Source: Amanita rubescens
Taxonomy: Eukaryota; Basidiomycota; Agaricomycetes; Agaricales; Amanitaceae
Assembly: GCA_015039365.1 (NCBI GenBank)
Contig: WION01000148.1
Coordinates: 60,038-124,037, forward strand
DNA length: 64,000 nucleotides
Direction of reading: 5' to 3'
Below the pieces are notes generated by a model, which saw only the letters and a program-made list of their open reading frames with translations, was not told the origin of the DNA and searched no databases. Made by a program: the position numbers and the translations under genes. Of this stretch, positions 20,579 through 28,928 are shown piece after piece (the stretch's first letter is position 1; each line of letters begins with the position of its first letter).

Positions 20579-22324
20579 GTTACCGGTCAGCCTGCAACAA
20601 TTTCGGATCAACAGAGAACACCGCCTAACCGTGCTACAAGAGGAACAAGAGGACATTATTATCTAGACCACATCGCTATCTACAACGACCCTAAGGACCA
20701 CCTTTGGAAATACGCGAAAGACCACAGTCTCGTACCAACATCAGAGTTTTGGATACCACAGAGAGCCAACAGACCACCCAACAACGCATTCTATCATCGA
20801 TTCAACGACAAATACTATCTCTTAGGATTTGAAGTCGAATTCGACGAAAATACCAAACGTTGGGGAGGATATAACCCAGGCCCTGAATCAGAACTCACAT
20901 ACGAATTTGTACCAGACGATTTCTTCAAAGGACCAAAGTGGATAGAAGGAAACCCAGATAACTTGCCCGAAAACCTACAGCACAGAAGCGCAGTCTCTAC
21001 ACCGAAAGCAGCAGTCAAAGCTACACCAAAAGGTAAAACTTTTGGAGTAACAAAAGAAAGCGAATCAGGAACCGAATCAAGTGACGAAAACCCCGATCAG
21101 CAATTCGAAAGTTCCAGTGACCTTTCCGAGTCGGAAGACAAAACTGTTCCAGACTTACTTAGCCCAATCGATTTCAACCCGTTTGAAACAGAACAGGAGA
21201 AACCGAATTCCCCAGGACTTCAATACATAGAAGTCGATCCTAAACCCGATCCTAGTCCAGGACCACCAGTACTACCACAGAAACCGCCTACACCACCTCC
21301 AGAACCACCCATAGCTACAATGACGACGCCAGCAATCCAACCGATCCCCAGTCTCTTAGGAGAAATCCCTACCTTCACAGGGAAACGATCTCAAGCACAG
21401 GATTTTATAGATCGAATGGAGCTATTCCTAGATCTTAATCCAGGTCGCATCAACACTGATAGACTTAAAATCGGACTAACGTTATCTATGATAACCGACA
21501 AAGCTGAAAACTGGAGACGCAATCAGAACGACGATCTTAACGATGCAGCAAAGACGGAAATATTATGGACCGACTGGACAGGATTCAAAACCAGATTCCT
21601 CAATAATTGGCAAGAAATAGATTCACCCGGAAACGCGTACACAGAATTAGTACATCTACAGAAACGTAAAGACAAGAAAGGAAAACGAATCTCAATCCCA
21701 AAATACGTTGGTTTATTCAAAGAACTTATAAAGAAAGCTGGAATCACAGGCAGTGCCGCTACCCACATGTTCGGACAAGGACTCGACGCCAACACGTACA
21801 GAGCAGTCGTAATGAGAGACCCCAAAAACTTGGACGAATGGTACGAAGGAGCACTCAGAGCATACAATGCCGAAACACGTATTGGAATTCTAGCGACCAA
21901 CAGAGGAGGAACATCTTCACACAAACCCCCTCGAAACGAATGGGATATGGATCTCGATGCAATAATTCTTGGCGCGTTATCAAAAGATGAACGAACCCGA
22001 CATATCCGTGATGGACTTTGTTTCATATGTCATAAACCGGACCACATGTCAGGACAATGCCCCATGAGGAAGGATAAAGGATCTTACAAAGGGAAGAAGA
22101 AGTTTAACGGAAAGAAAGGAAAGAAATTCGCACACGGTCGTCATATTCGAGCAACCGAAAGGGATGACGATGTCAGTAATTATGAAGACGTCGAAGAGTC
22201 TAGCCAGCAAGAACAAGAAGAAGAAGAAGACACTAGCGACAGAACGATACGCGCTATGTTAAAGAAACTCTCTCCAGATCAACGTATCAACCTCCTTATC
22301 AACGCAGATAAACCGGATTTTTAA
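20579..22324 (+). CDS. gag: Gag polyprotein, first AUG at 21320
   Basis: The frame is open from 20579 to TAA 22322-22324 (581 codons), but its first ATG is at 21320, giving 334 residues. The downstream part resembles retrotransposon Gag (GEIPTFTGKRSQAQDFIDRM, WTGFKTRFLNNW) and has a CCHC knuckle (CFICHKPDHMSGQC), then a basic KGKKKFNGKKGKK stretch and an acidic tail. The N-terminal 247 codons before the ATG also read like protein (HYYLDHIAIYNDPKDHLWKY; YYLLGFEVEFDENTKRWGGY; proline-rich QKPPTPPPEPPI). A second frame is open at 20494-20625 (VGETQITIELPENRPVGYRS) and may be an earlier piece shifted by an indel. Gag forms the virus-like particle in which reverse transcription occurs. Confidence 0.8.
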   Translation, partial: VTGQPATISDQQRTPPNRATRGTRGHYYLDHIAIYNDPKDHLWKYAKDHSLVPTSEFWIPQRANRPPNNAFYHRFNDKYYLLGFEVEFDENTKRWGGYNPGPESELTYEFVPDDFFKGPKWIEGNPDNLPENLQHRSAVSTPKAAVKATPKGKTFGVTKESESGTESSDENPDQQFESSSDLSESEDKTVPDLLSPIDFNPFETEQEKPNSPGLQYIEVDPKPDPSPGPPVLPQKPPTPPPEPPIATMTTPAIQPIPSLLGEIPTFTGKRSQAQDFIDRMELFLDLNPGRINTDRLKIGLTLSMITDKAENWRRNQNDDLNDAAKTEILWTDWTGFKTRFLNNWQEIDSPGNAYTELVHLQKRKDKKGKRISIPKYVGLFKELIKKAGITGSAATHMFGQGLDANTYRAVVMRDPKNLDEWYEGALRAYNAETRIGILATNRGGTSSHKPPRNEWDMDLDAIILGALSKDERTRHIRDGLCFICHKPDHMSGQCPMRKDKGSYKGKKKFNGKKGKKFAHGRHIRATERDDDVSNYEDVEESSQQEQEEEEDTSDRTIRAMLKKLSPDQRINLLINADKPDF

Positions 22325-24268
22325 CAGTGGGACACATGTCAGTGGATGCCTGTCCCATAACTTCGGATTCAACTCCAAAGGACGATCTTTCGATATCACC
22401 TGTAATAGTACGTTCTATTTCAAATAATCGATTATCTATTCCCCTCGAAGTTGAAACCGAAGACAACACTGAATCAATGACTGCACTGGTTGACAGCGGT
22501 GCAGAAGGTTTATTTATTAATTCATCAATCGCGCATAAATGGAGAAAGAAGAAACTCGCAAGACCAATACGAGTCAAGAACATTGACGGCACATACAATA
22601 CGAATGGAGAAATTTCTGACAAGTGTTTGATCACCATCGATATCAATGGAAAGAAGATGACCGAATGGTTCTTGGTCACTTCGCTTGGCGATCAAAACTT
22701 GATACTGGGGCTTCCGTGGCTCGAGAAGCATGACCCAATCATAAGCTGGAGGAATAGAACTCTGGAGTTCCGTAACTCAAAAGAAGACGAATGGAAGGCA
22801 TCAATACGGAGCATCTTGCATCGACTCGATGAAGAAGCAATGCCTAAATGGGAAGAAGACGTCGTAATTCGGTATTTGTTGTCACACAAAGGACCAGAAG
22901 AGAAGAGTCTACGTTGGAAACTACCATTTGAAGACATAGGAAGATGGACCGAAGAAGATTATGACGAAATCACGATTAATCGGTATTCACCAGCTCAACA
23001 AATGGAACATAAGTACAACACCGATCAGAAGGAAATCACGCTACCTCCTGAGTATCTCGAATGGAAAGAGATATTTGAAAAACAAGCGTCAGAACGATTC
23101 CCAGACCGCAGATCATGGGATCATGCAATTGAACTTCGAGAAGATTTTATACCAAAGAAAGGAAAGATCTACCCAATATCACCATTACAACAAAACACGC
23201 TTGACGAATGGATCAAAGAACAACTAGCTAAAGGATATATACGATCATCCAAATCTCCGCAGGCAGCGCCATTCTTTTATGTCGAAAAGAAGGATAGCAA
23301 AACACTCAGACCCTGCCAAGACTACCGATACTTGAACGAACACACGAAACCGAACTCTTACCCCTTACCACTCATATCCGATCTGATGCTACAACTTAAA
23401 GGATCACAATACTTTACGAAACTAGACATCAGATGGGGATACAACAATGTTCGAATCAAAGAAGGAGACAAATGGAAAGCCGCATTTATCACGAATAAAG
23501 GACTATTCGAACCAACAGTTATGTTCTTTGGATTACGCAATTCACCAGCAACATTTCAAGCTATGATGGACGATTACTTTAGGGACTTCATAAACGAAGG
23601 ATGGATCGCCATTTACATGGATGACATCTTGATACACGCGTGCAACAAACAAGAACTCGAGAAAAGAACAAAGCTAGTACTCGCAAAATTAAAAGAACAC
23701 GATCTTTACCTGAAACTTGAAAAATGCAAATTTGCCGCCAAGGAAGTGGATTTCTTAGGCATGATAATCACGAAAGATACGATAAAAATGGATCCAATAA
23801 AACTCGCTGGAATCAGAGACTGGCCCCCTCCGACAACAGTTAAACAAGTACGCTCGTTTCTTGGATTTGGAAATTACTACAGACGTTTCATATCCGGATT
23901 CGCGCACCTCGCACGACCCCTTCACGATTTAACGAAGAAAAACAAGATATGGGAATGGACACTAGAATGTAGAGTCGCCTTCGACTCATTAAAGGAAAGT
24001 TTCGTAACAGCACCAGTACTAAAGATGCCAGATGTCAATCAACCTTTCATACTTGAAACGGACGCATCTAAATGGGCTGTCGGAGCCGCCTTAATGCAGA
24101 AAGACGAAAACGGAGACTTACACCCTTGTGGATATCTCTCGCACGCACTTACGCCTACTGAACGAAACTGGCAAATCTACGACCGAGAGCTCTTTGCCAT
24201 AATTTACGCCCTTGACGAATGGAAATACCTACTGCTTGGAGCAGAACACACACTCACTATACACTGCG
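22312..24268 (+). CDS. pol: Pol, first part: protease, reverse transcriptase, RNase H (interrupted)
   Basis: The frame lies at -1 relative to gag and overlaps its end by 13 nt (22312-22324). The first ATG is at 22336, 12 nt after the gag stop. Domains in order: aspartic protease with ALVDSGAEGLF; reverse transcriptase with PCQDYRYLNEHT, FTKLDIRWGYNN, MFFGLRNSPATFQ and the catalytic YMDD (IAIYMDDILIH); RNase H with FILETDASKWAVGAAL and YDRELFAIIYALDEW. It breaks at TLTIHC where a solo LTR begins at 24269. The frame resumes at 24760; leaving out the solo LTR and one duplicated CTGCG, the two parts stay in frame. No other stop or shift was seen. Confidence 0.92.
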
Positions 24269-24754
24269 TGACGAAGATACGCCCAGCAGCGCAGCGTCTA
24301 AGTGTTAAAGTGAATACTTACTTAGAGTGGAGTGTAGAGTGGCGGTGACGACCTCAAACGATAACTCACTATCCTATGGATATAGGATGTGGTGGTAAGA
24401 GGAGAAGGAAGGTTCTTATTTGTACCTACGTACAGGTAGTCTTATATACTACTAGTATCCTAATAAGTACAATGTATAGTAAATAGAGGAAGAGCTGTGC
24501 ATGACGTATGATATGACGTCTAGCACAGCTATGACGCGTCTACCGCAGTAATGGGATGACGCAAGCGACTATAGGATATTCCAGTATCCTATGTATGTAT
24601 ATGTACGTGTATATATGTATGTGGATACATATATGCATGTATGTACATCTAATCTGTATATCCTAATCTATAGGATAAGATACGATGTATTATCTTATAT
24701 GAGATAAGATAAGATATACGTTATCTTATATGATTAGATAAGATAACTTTAACA
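24269..24754. mobile_element. Solo LTR of a different element nested in pol
   Basis: The 486-nt insertion begins TGACGAAG, ends TTTAACA (TG..CA termini) and is flanked by CTGCG on both sides (24264-24268, 24755-24759). It has no coding capacity. It contains the inverted repeat AGCTGTGC/GCACAGCT enclosing two TGACGT motifs (about 24493-24530) and A/T-rich palindromic TTATCTTATA repeats near its right end. It is unrelated to the host element's LTR. A solo LTR normally remains after recombination between the two LTRs of a full insertion. Orientation is not certain. Confidence 0.8.
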
Positions 24755-26429
24755 CTGCGATCACAAGAACTTAACCTATTACCGCGCACCACAACGTCTC
24801 ACAGCTAGACAAGCAAGATGGTGGAATAATCTCTCAAGATATAATTACCAACTAATTCACGTTCCTGGAGCAAAACTAACTCAAGCAGACGCCTTGTCCC
24901 GCCGACCTGATCACACTAATGGAGAAGAAGATGACGAAACAGTCACGATGCTCCCTGACTCACTATTTATCCAAGTCATCGCCGAAGATCTCCGAGATCA
25001 AGTAAAGAACGCAACTCAAACCGACGAGTTCGCTGAAACCATTAGAAGATGCTTAAAGGAGAAAGGAACGGCACCCCTCCGCACAGCAATCACCGATTGG
25101 ACCGAAGATAACGGAATCATCTTATTTAAAAACAAAGCATACGTTCCAATGGACTCCGATCTTCGCCGATCCATTATTAAAGAATACCATGAAGCACCGA
25201 GTGCAGGACACCCTGGATTCTTCAAAACACTTAGCCTACTAAGGGAACACTATTGGTGGCCTAGAATGACAACACTTGTCAAAAGTTTCATCGACGGATG
25301 TCTTACCTGTCAACAGATGAAACCTAATACACACCCCACCGCCGCGCCCCTAATGCCGATTAAATCCCACGCACATCGACCATTTCAACAGATTACTATG
25401 GATTTCATCACCGATCTACCGCCTAGTGACGGTTTTGATTCTATCTTTGTCGTGGTCGACCAAGGACTTTCAAAGGGAGTAATTCTATGTCCCTGTAATA
25501 AAACTATTACATCAGCCGAAACCGCCGACCTCTACATCAAAGAAGTTTTCAAGAACTTCGGATTACCAGACATCATGATCTCTGACAGAGGACCGCAATT
25601 CGCAGCAAAAGTCTTCAAAGGGATAACTAGTGCACTTCAGATCAAACACAAAATGAGCACCGCCTTCCACCCTCAAACAGATGGACAAACGGAACGCTAT
25701 AACGCCGTACTCGAAGTATACCTCCGCATATTCTGCGCTTATGAACCAGACAAATGGAACAAGATACTTCCTATCGCACAATTCGCTCATAATTCTAGAA
25801 CGCATGAAGAACTGAAACAATCACCGTTCTATCTCATATATGGATCTAACCCTGTGGCACTACCCCAGGTTACAGAACAGTCAGCTACCCCTGTAGCAGA
25901 CGAGCGCATCAGACTCCTGATCAAAGCAAGAGAAGAAGCTCTGGCAGCACACGACCTTGCACGCCTCAAAATGGCACAACGAACGATGAAACACTCTAAA
26001 CCGTTCAAAGAAGGAGAAAAGGTTTGGCTAGATTCAAAAAACCTACGCATTCCTTATCAGTCACGTAAACTCGCACCCAAACGAGAAGGACCCTTCAAGA
26101 TAAAGAAAGTCTTAGGACCTGTCACCTATCAACTAGACTTACCAAAACAATGGAAGATACACAGCGTTTTCCACGCATGCCTACTATCACCATTTAAAGA
26201 AACAGAATTCCATGGACCTAACGACACACGTCCACCACCTGATCTGATAGAAGGATCAGAAGAATACGAAATAGAAGCCATTCTCGCACACCGAAAGATC
26301 GGACGTCAATTACAATTTCTCGTCAAATGGAAAGGCTATGATACAAGTGAAAACACTTGGGAACCCCAAAGGAACTTGTCAAACGCCGAGGATATCCTTG
26401 ACGAATATAAAAAACGTAGGAAACTCTGA
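24755..26429 (+). CDS. pol: Pol, second part: RNase H end, integrase, chromodomain
   Basis: The frame continues RNase H (CDHKNLTYYR, then LTQADALSRRPD), then the integrase zinc finger (HEAPSAGHPG ... CLTCQQMKP) and a DDE catalytic core. The three acidic residues fall in TMDFITDLPP, MISDRGPQF and DGQTERYNAVLE. A GPF-like C-terminal region (APKREGPFKIKKVLGPVTYQ) and HSVFHACLLSPF follow. A chromodomain ends the protein (YEIEAILAHRKIGRQLQFLV, KWKGYDTSENTWEP). Chromodomains direct integration to particular chromatin. The stop is TGA at 26427-26429. It has no start of its own and depends on read-through from the first part, which the solo LTR prevents. Confidence 0.92.
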
Positions 26430-26468
26430 ACGAGCAAAGATTACACCTACAACGCCCAGAAACTACCT

Positions 26469-28178
26469 ATGAATCATGGAATCAACAAAAACCTCACCCA
26501 CGATCTCGCCAACAACGACGAGAGCACCATCACCGGAACCGCCCATAGACTCAGTCTTTACCCAGACAACGACAATAACACCACCACCGAATCCCCCAAT
26601 ACATCCAGTAATCAGGATGCTAGCAGAAGGACAACGAACGCCGAATCCAATAGGCCACGTCTCGTTCCTTATCACAGCGCTTCAGATTCTGACAAAGAGA
26701 ATCGATCTGATGATTCACCCAGAACAAGCCGAGCTACGAGTCCTCACGATACCACAGAAGATCAAGGTAACGGAAGACATAATAAAGATACAAGGAGAGC
26801 TAGGAAAATACTTGATAACATGCGAAAGGTATATCATAACCCCGACTCTTTTGCCGAATTCGACAAGGAACCAACTGGCGATCTTTGCGACGGAAGCAAT
26901 GATAACAACCCAGCTAGCCCTAGCAGTCATCGAATCTTGGCAGACATCACTCCCTCTGAACCTCAGACGATCTTTACGACATTCGCAGACTATAACAGCT
27001 CAGCTCTTATGCGAAAGACTATTGACGACATTAAAAGACTTTCCGGCCTGCCAATCAATTCTCAGGAACTGGAACGACTTACCAGACTCTGGCGCATTCT
27101 CTCAGACGCAAGACTCGCCAAGGCAATCATCGTCAATGCTCGAGAACGATACAACTATCACTGCGCAGATCTTATAGAAATATGGACCAACTTAGATCGT
27201 ATGGAATGGTATACCAAACTCTCTCATGGATGCACCATCCACCAATTTGGAATCGACCTCTTACGTCGAATCCTCGCTGCTGACGTAGAACGCTTCTACG
27301 AACAAGCAATCCTAGACGTCAGGAATGAAGCACACCCTCCATTCATCCTTAACGACGACCCCAATGATCTTGTCGCCATCCATCACAGCTTTGACTCTCA
27401 CAGGATCGCACCAGACGCACAGCATATCTTAGAACTTACGAACCGAACCGAAATCGGAGCAATCGCCTTAGCAGATCTAGCAGATCGAATCAAGGAGATC
27501 GCCGAATCTTCTAGACGGACCACTGCATGGACGGAAGATCTGTTCACCAAAGGAGCTAAACCACAGCAACTCTCTCATAACGCTTATGAAGAAGTTGCCC
27601 ACGTCATGATGGAATTAGATCTCCATCAGAATCTTATACCTTCCACGCCTGTCGCCCAGACCGCTGAAAGATTTAAGAACCTCGGACGCTCGCTCATTCC
27701 CCAACACAACCTTTATCGACTATGGAAGGGAACGCAGAACAGACCCAACAGACCTCCACCGTCTCCAACGCCGCATCGGTTTCCACCCCGACCGCCTTCA
27801 GCATCGGCGCCTTCGACGGACGAGAACGCCTCGCCCGCATTCACCAGGAAATCTCGGATTTCCTCCACTACCAGTCCCACGTCCGGCTTTTCGCCGCCAC
27901 ATCCCTACCACCAACAGTCCCTCGTCCCGACGACGAATCCAAGGAGCGCATCATCAAGCTCCTCAAAGAAGAGAACCGACGCCTCAAGGTTCTCCACAAG
28001 CTCCTCAACTCGCTTGAGGCCAACAACGAAGAACTCGTCCAAACGTATATGGACACACCCACCGACTGGAACGCAGGAGGATGGAACCAAGACGAATGAC
28101 TTCGACGTCTTCGTCGACAACTCAGCCGGCTATCATCCCTACGACGATGAAAACGCCCGCCACAACCTCGACACCTAG
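26469..28178 (+). CDS. Extra ORF-a downstream of pol, 569 codons, unknown function
   Basis: This frame starts at ATG 26469, 40 nt after the pol stop, in a weak context (C at -3, A at +4). It stays open for 569 codons, ending 50 nt before the 3' LTR. Residues about 150-420 read like a folded helical protein (RKTIDDIKRLSGLPINSQEL, LARAKAIIV-like SDARLAKAIIVNARERYN, DLIEIWTNLDRMEWYTKLS, RFYEQAILDVRNEAHPPFIL). The first ~150 residues are N/D/S/T-rich and the last ~140 P/S/R-rich; both regions overlap other ORFs (26476-27177, 27722-28099). It is neither Gag, Pol nor a recognisable envelope; no signal peptide or membrane span was seen. It may be an accessory or nucleic-acid-binding protein, or the product of a broken longer gene. 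Confidence 0.6.
   Translation: MNHGINKNLTHDLANNDESTITGTAHRLSLYPDNDNNTTTESPNTSSNQDASRRTTNAESNRPRLVPYHSASDSDKENRSDDSPRTSRATSPHDTTEDQGNGRHNKDTRRARKILDNMRKVYHNPDSFAEFDKEPTGDLCDGSNDNNPASPSSHRILADITPSEPQTIFTTFADYNSSALMRKTIDDIKRLSGLPINSQELERLTRLWRILSDARLAKAIIVNARERYNYHCADLIEIWTNLDRMEWYTKLSHGCTIHQFGIDLLRRILAADVERFYEQAILDVRNEAHPPFILNDDPNDLVAIHHSFDSHRIAPDAQHILELTNRTEIGAIALADLADRIKEIAESSRRTTAWTEDLFTKGAKPQQLSHNAYEEVAHVMMELDLHQNLIPSTPVAQTAERFKNLGRSLIPQHNLYRLWKGTQNRPNRPPPSPTPHRFPPRPPSASAPSTDENASPAFTRKSRISSTTSPTSGFSPPHPYHQQSLVPTTNPRSASSSSSKKRTDASRFSTSSSTRLRPTTKNSSKRIWTHPPTGTQEDGTKTNDFDVFVDNSAGYHPYDDENARHNLDT
26476..27177 (+). CDS. Extra ORF-b, 233 codons, overlapping ORF-a in another frame
   Basis: The ATG at 26476 is only 7 nt after the ORF-a start and has a strong context (A at -3, G at +4). 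After a proline/threonine-rich start it reads like an ordinary helical protein (FLITALQILTKRIDLMIHPE, IPQKIKVTEDIIKIQGELGK, LAIFATEAMITTQLALAVIE), more so than ORF-a over the same DNA. It ends at TAG 27175-27177 entirely within ORF-a. The two close ATGs, weak then strong, fit leaky scanning. Function unknown. It could instead be the true N-terminus of a protein continued in the ORF-a frame after a frameshift. Confidence 0.5.
   Translation: MESTKTSPTISPTTTRAPSPEPPIDSVFTQTTTITPPPNPPIHPVIRMLAEGQRTPNPIGHVSFLITALQILTKRIDLMIHPEQAELRVLTIPQKIKVTEDIIKIQGELGKYLITCERYIITPTLLPNSTRNQLAIFATEAMITTQLALAVIESWQTSLPLNLRRSLRHSQTITAQLLCERLLTTLKDFPACQSILRNWNDLPDSGAFSQTQDSPRQSSSMLENDTTITAQIL
27722..28099 (+). CDS. 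Extra ORF-c, 125 codons, third frame, predicted coiled coil
   Basis: Starts at ATG 27722 in a strong context (A at -3, G at +4) and ends TGA at 28097-28099, wholly inside ORF-a but in the third frame. Third codon positions are mostly C or G, as in real coding DNA. The protein has a likely coiled coil (DESKERIIKLLKEENRRLKV, then LHKLLNSLEANNEELVQTYM) and an acidic tail (WNAGGWNQDE). Over the same DNA, ORF-a is low-complexity P/S/R, as expected for a non-primary frame. No known family recognised. Confidence 0.5.
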   Translation: MEGNAEQTQQTSTVSNAASVSTPTAFSIGAFDGRERLARIHQEISDFLHYQSHVRLFAATSLPPTVPRPDDESKERIIKLLKEENRRLKVLHKLLNSLEANNEELVQTYMDTPTDWNAGGWNQDE

Positions 28179-28210
28179 AGGATACCCGCATATTGTTGTT
28201 GCGGTCAACA

Positions 28211-28227
28211 ACGTAGAGGAGAGCTAG
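28211..28227 (+). other. Polypurine tract
   Basis: GTAGAGGAGAGCTAG directly precedes the 3' LTR. This is the expected position of the plus-strand primer, though the last bases are not all purines. Confidence 0.5.
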
Positions 28228-28743
28228 TGTTACAAACACGGTACGGACTCCTACATTATGATTACATGACACGTCGGACATGCTTACTTTTTCATATATG
28301 CCTACCCCTTCGTCACACCCCCATTATGTTCATCAAACGGACTACCTCGTTTCTCTTATCGATCCCCATTCCGTTTACCCCATGACCGACCCCTTGTTCA
28401 TACGTGTACCATCCCCTATGCCCCCTGTTTTACCTATACTTGCTATCGCCCTTGTTCTACTTACGATACGGCTGTGTTTCTGTACATGTATATAAACCGA
28501 TGTACTGTAACGTTGAACCTTAAGTTCGACTTAACTGTCTTTATCAATATCATCTCATCTCGCCTAAAGAACGTCGTTTCTACTCCGTTCATTATCGCTC
28601 TCAAGTATAAGACCTCTTCTAGTCGTCTTATCACTTAGCTTATTCGTTCACCTATTGTTTGACTTGTCCGTTGGACTTAGTCTACTTTGTCAAACGCTCA
28701 TAGCGTGGACACATCGTAGGTGGAGATCGACGTGATCATAACA
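28228..28743 (+). repeat. 3' LTR of the Ty3/gypsy element
   Basis: 516 nt, TGTTAC...ATAACA, matching the 5' LTR except one base (28275), followed by the target duplication AAGTC. Confidence 0.95.
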
Positions 28744-28928
28744 AAGTCCAAACTAGTGAGCACTTGCTGTTGGGTAGCTTGACACCCTCTTTCAATAGGT
28801 TTATATGTACATAATACCTGTGCCAGCAATGCCAATTCATTTTCTATTCCTATTACCCTGCTCCACAGAGAGTCCCACAGTCACATGACATTGCAGGTAA
28901 CAAGCACTGCATATTAGTTTTTGTACCC

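Larger units (their letters stand above)
19968..28748 (+). mobile_element. Complete Ty3/gypsy LTR retrotransposon with target-site duplication
   Basis: Two 516-nt direct repeats (19973-20488, 28228-28743) bound an 8,771-bp element and are flanked by the 5-bp duplication AAGTC (19968-19972, 28744-28748). The order is LTR, primer-binding site, Gag with zinc knuckle, protease, reverse transcriptase, RNase H, integrase with chromodomain, extra ORFs, purine tract, LTR. Integrase after RNase H plus a chromodomain places it among Ty3/gypsy chromoviruses, probably Tf1/sushi-like. The LTRs differ at one base (20020 T, 28275 C) as far as I could compare, so insertion is recent. A foreign solo LTR splits pol, so this copy probably cannot move on its own. 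Confidence 0.95.

Noticed and set aside
24493..24530. Possible small structured RNA (AGCTGTGC/GCACAGCT hairpin)
   Set aside because: It lies inside a solo LTR and a hairpin of this size is common in LTR regulatory regions; no other RNA-gene signal, so it is only described with the LTR.
24580..24750. Microsatellite or CRISPR-like array from repeated GTATATATGTATG and TTATCTTATA
   Set aside because: The repeats are short, irregular and A/T-rich with no spacer pattern; they are part of the solo LTR, and CRISPR is not expected in a fungal nuclear genome.
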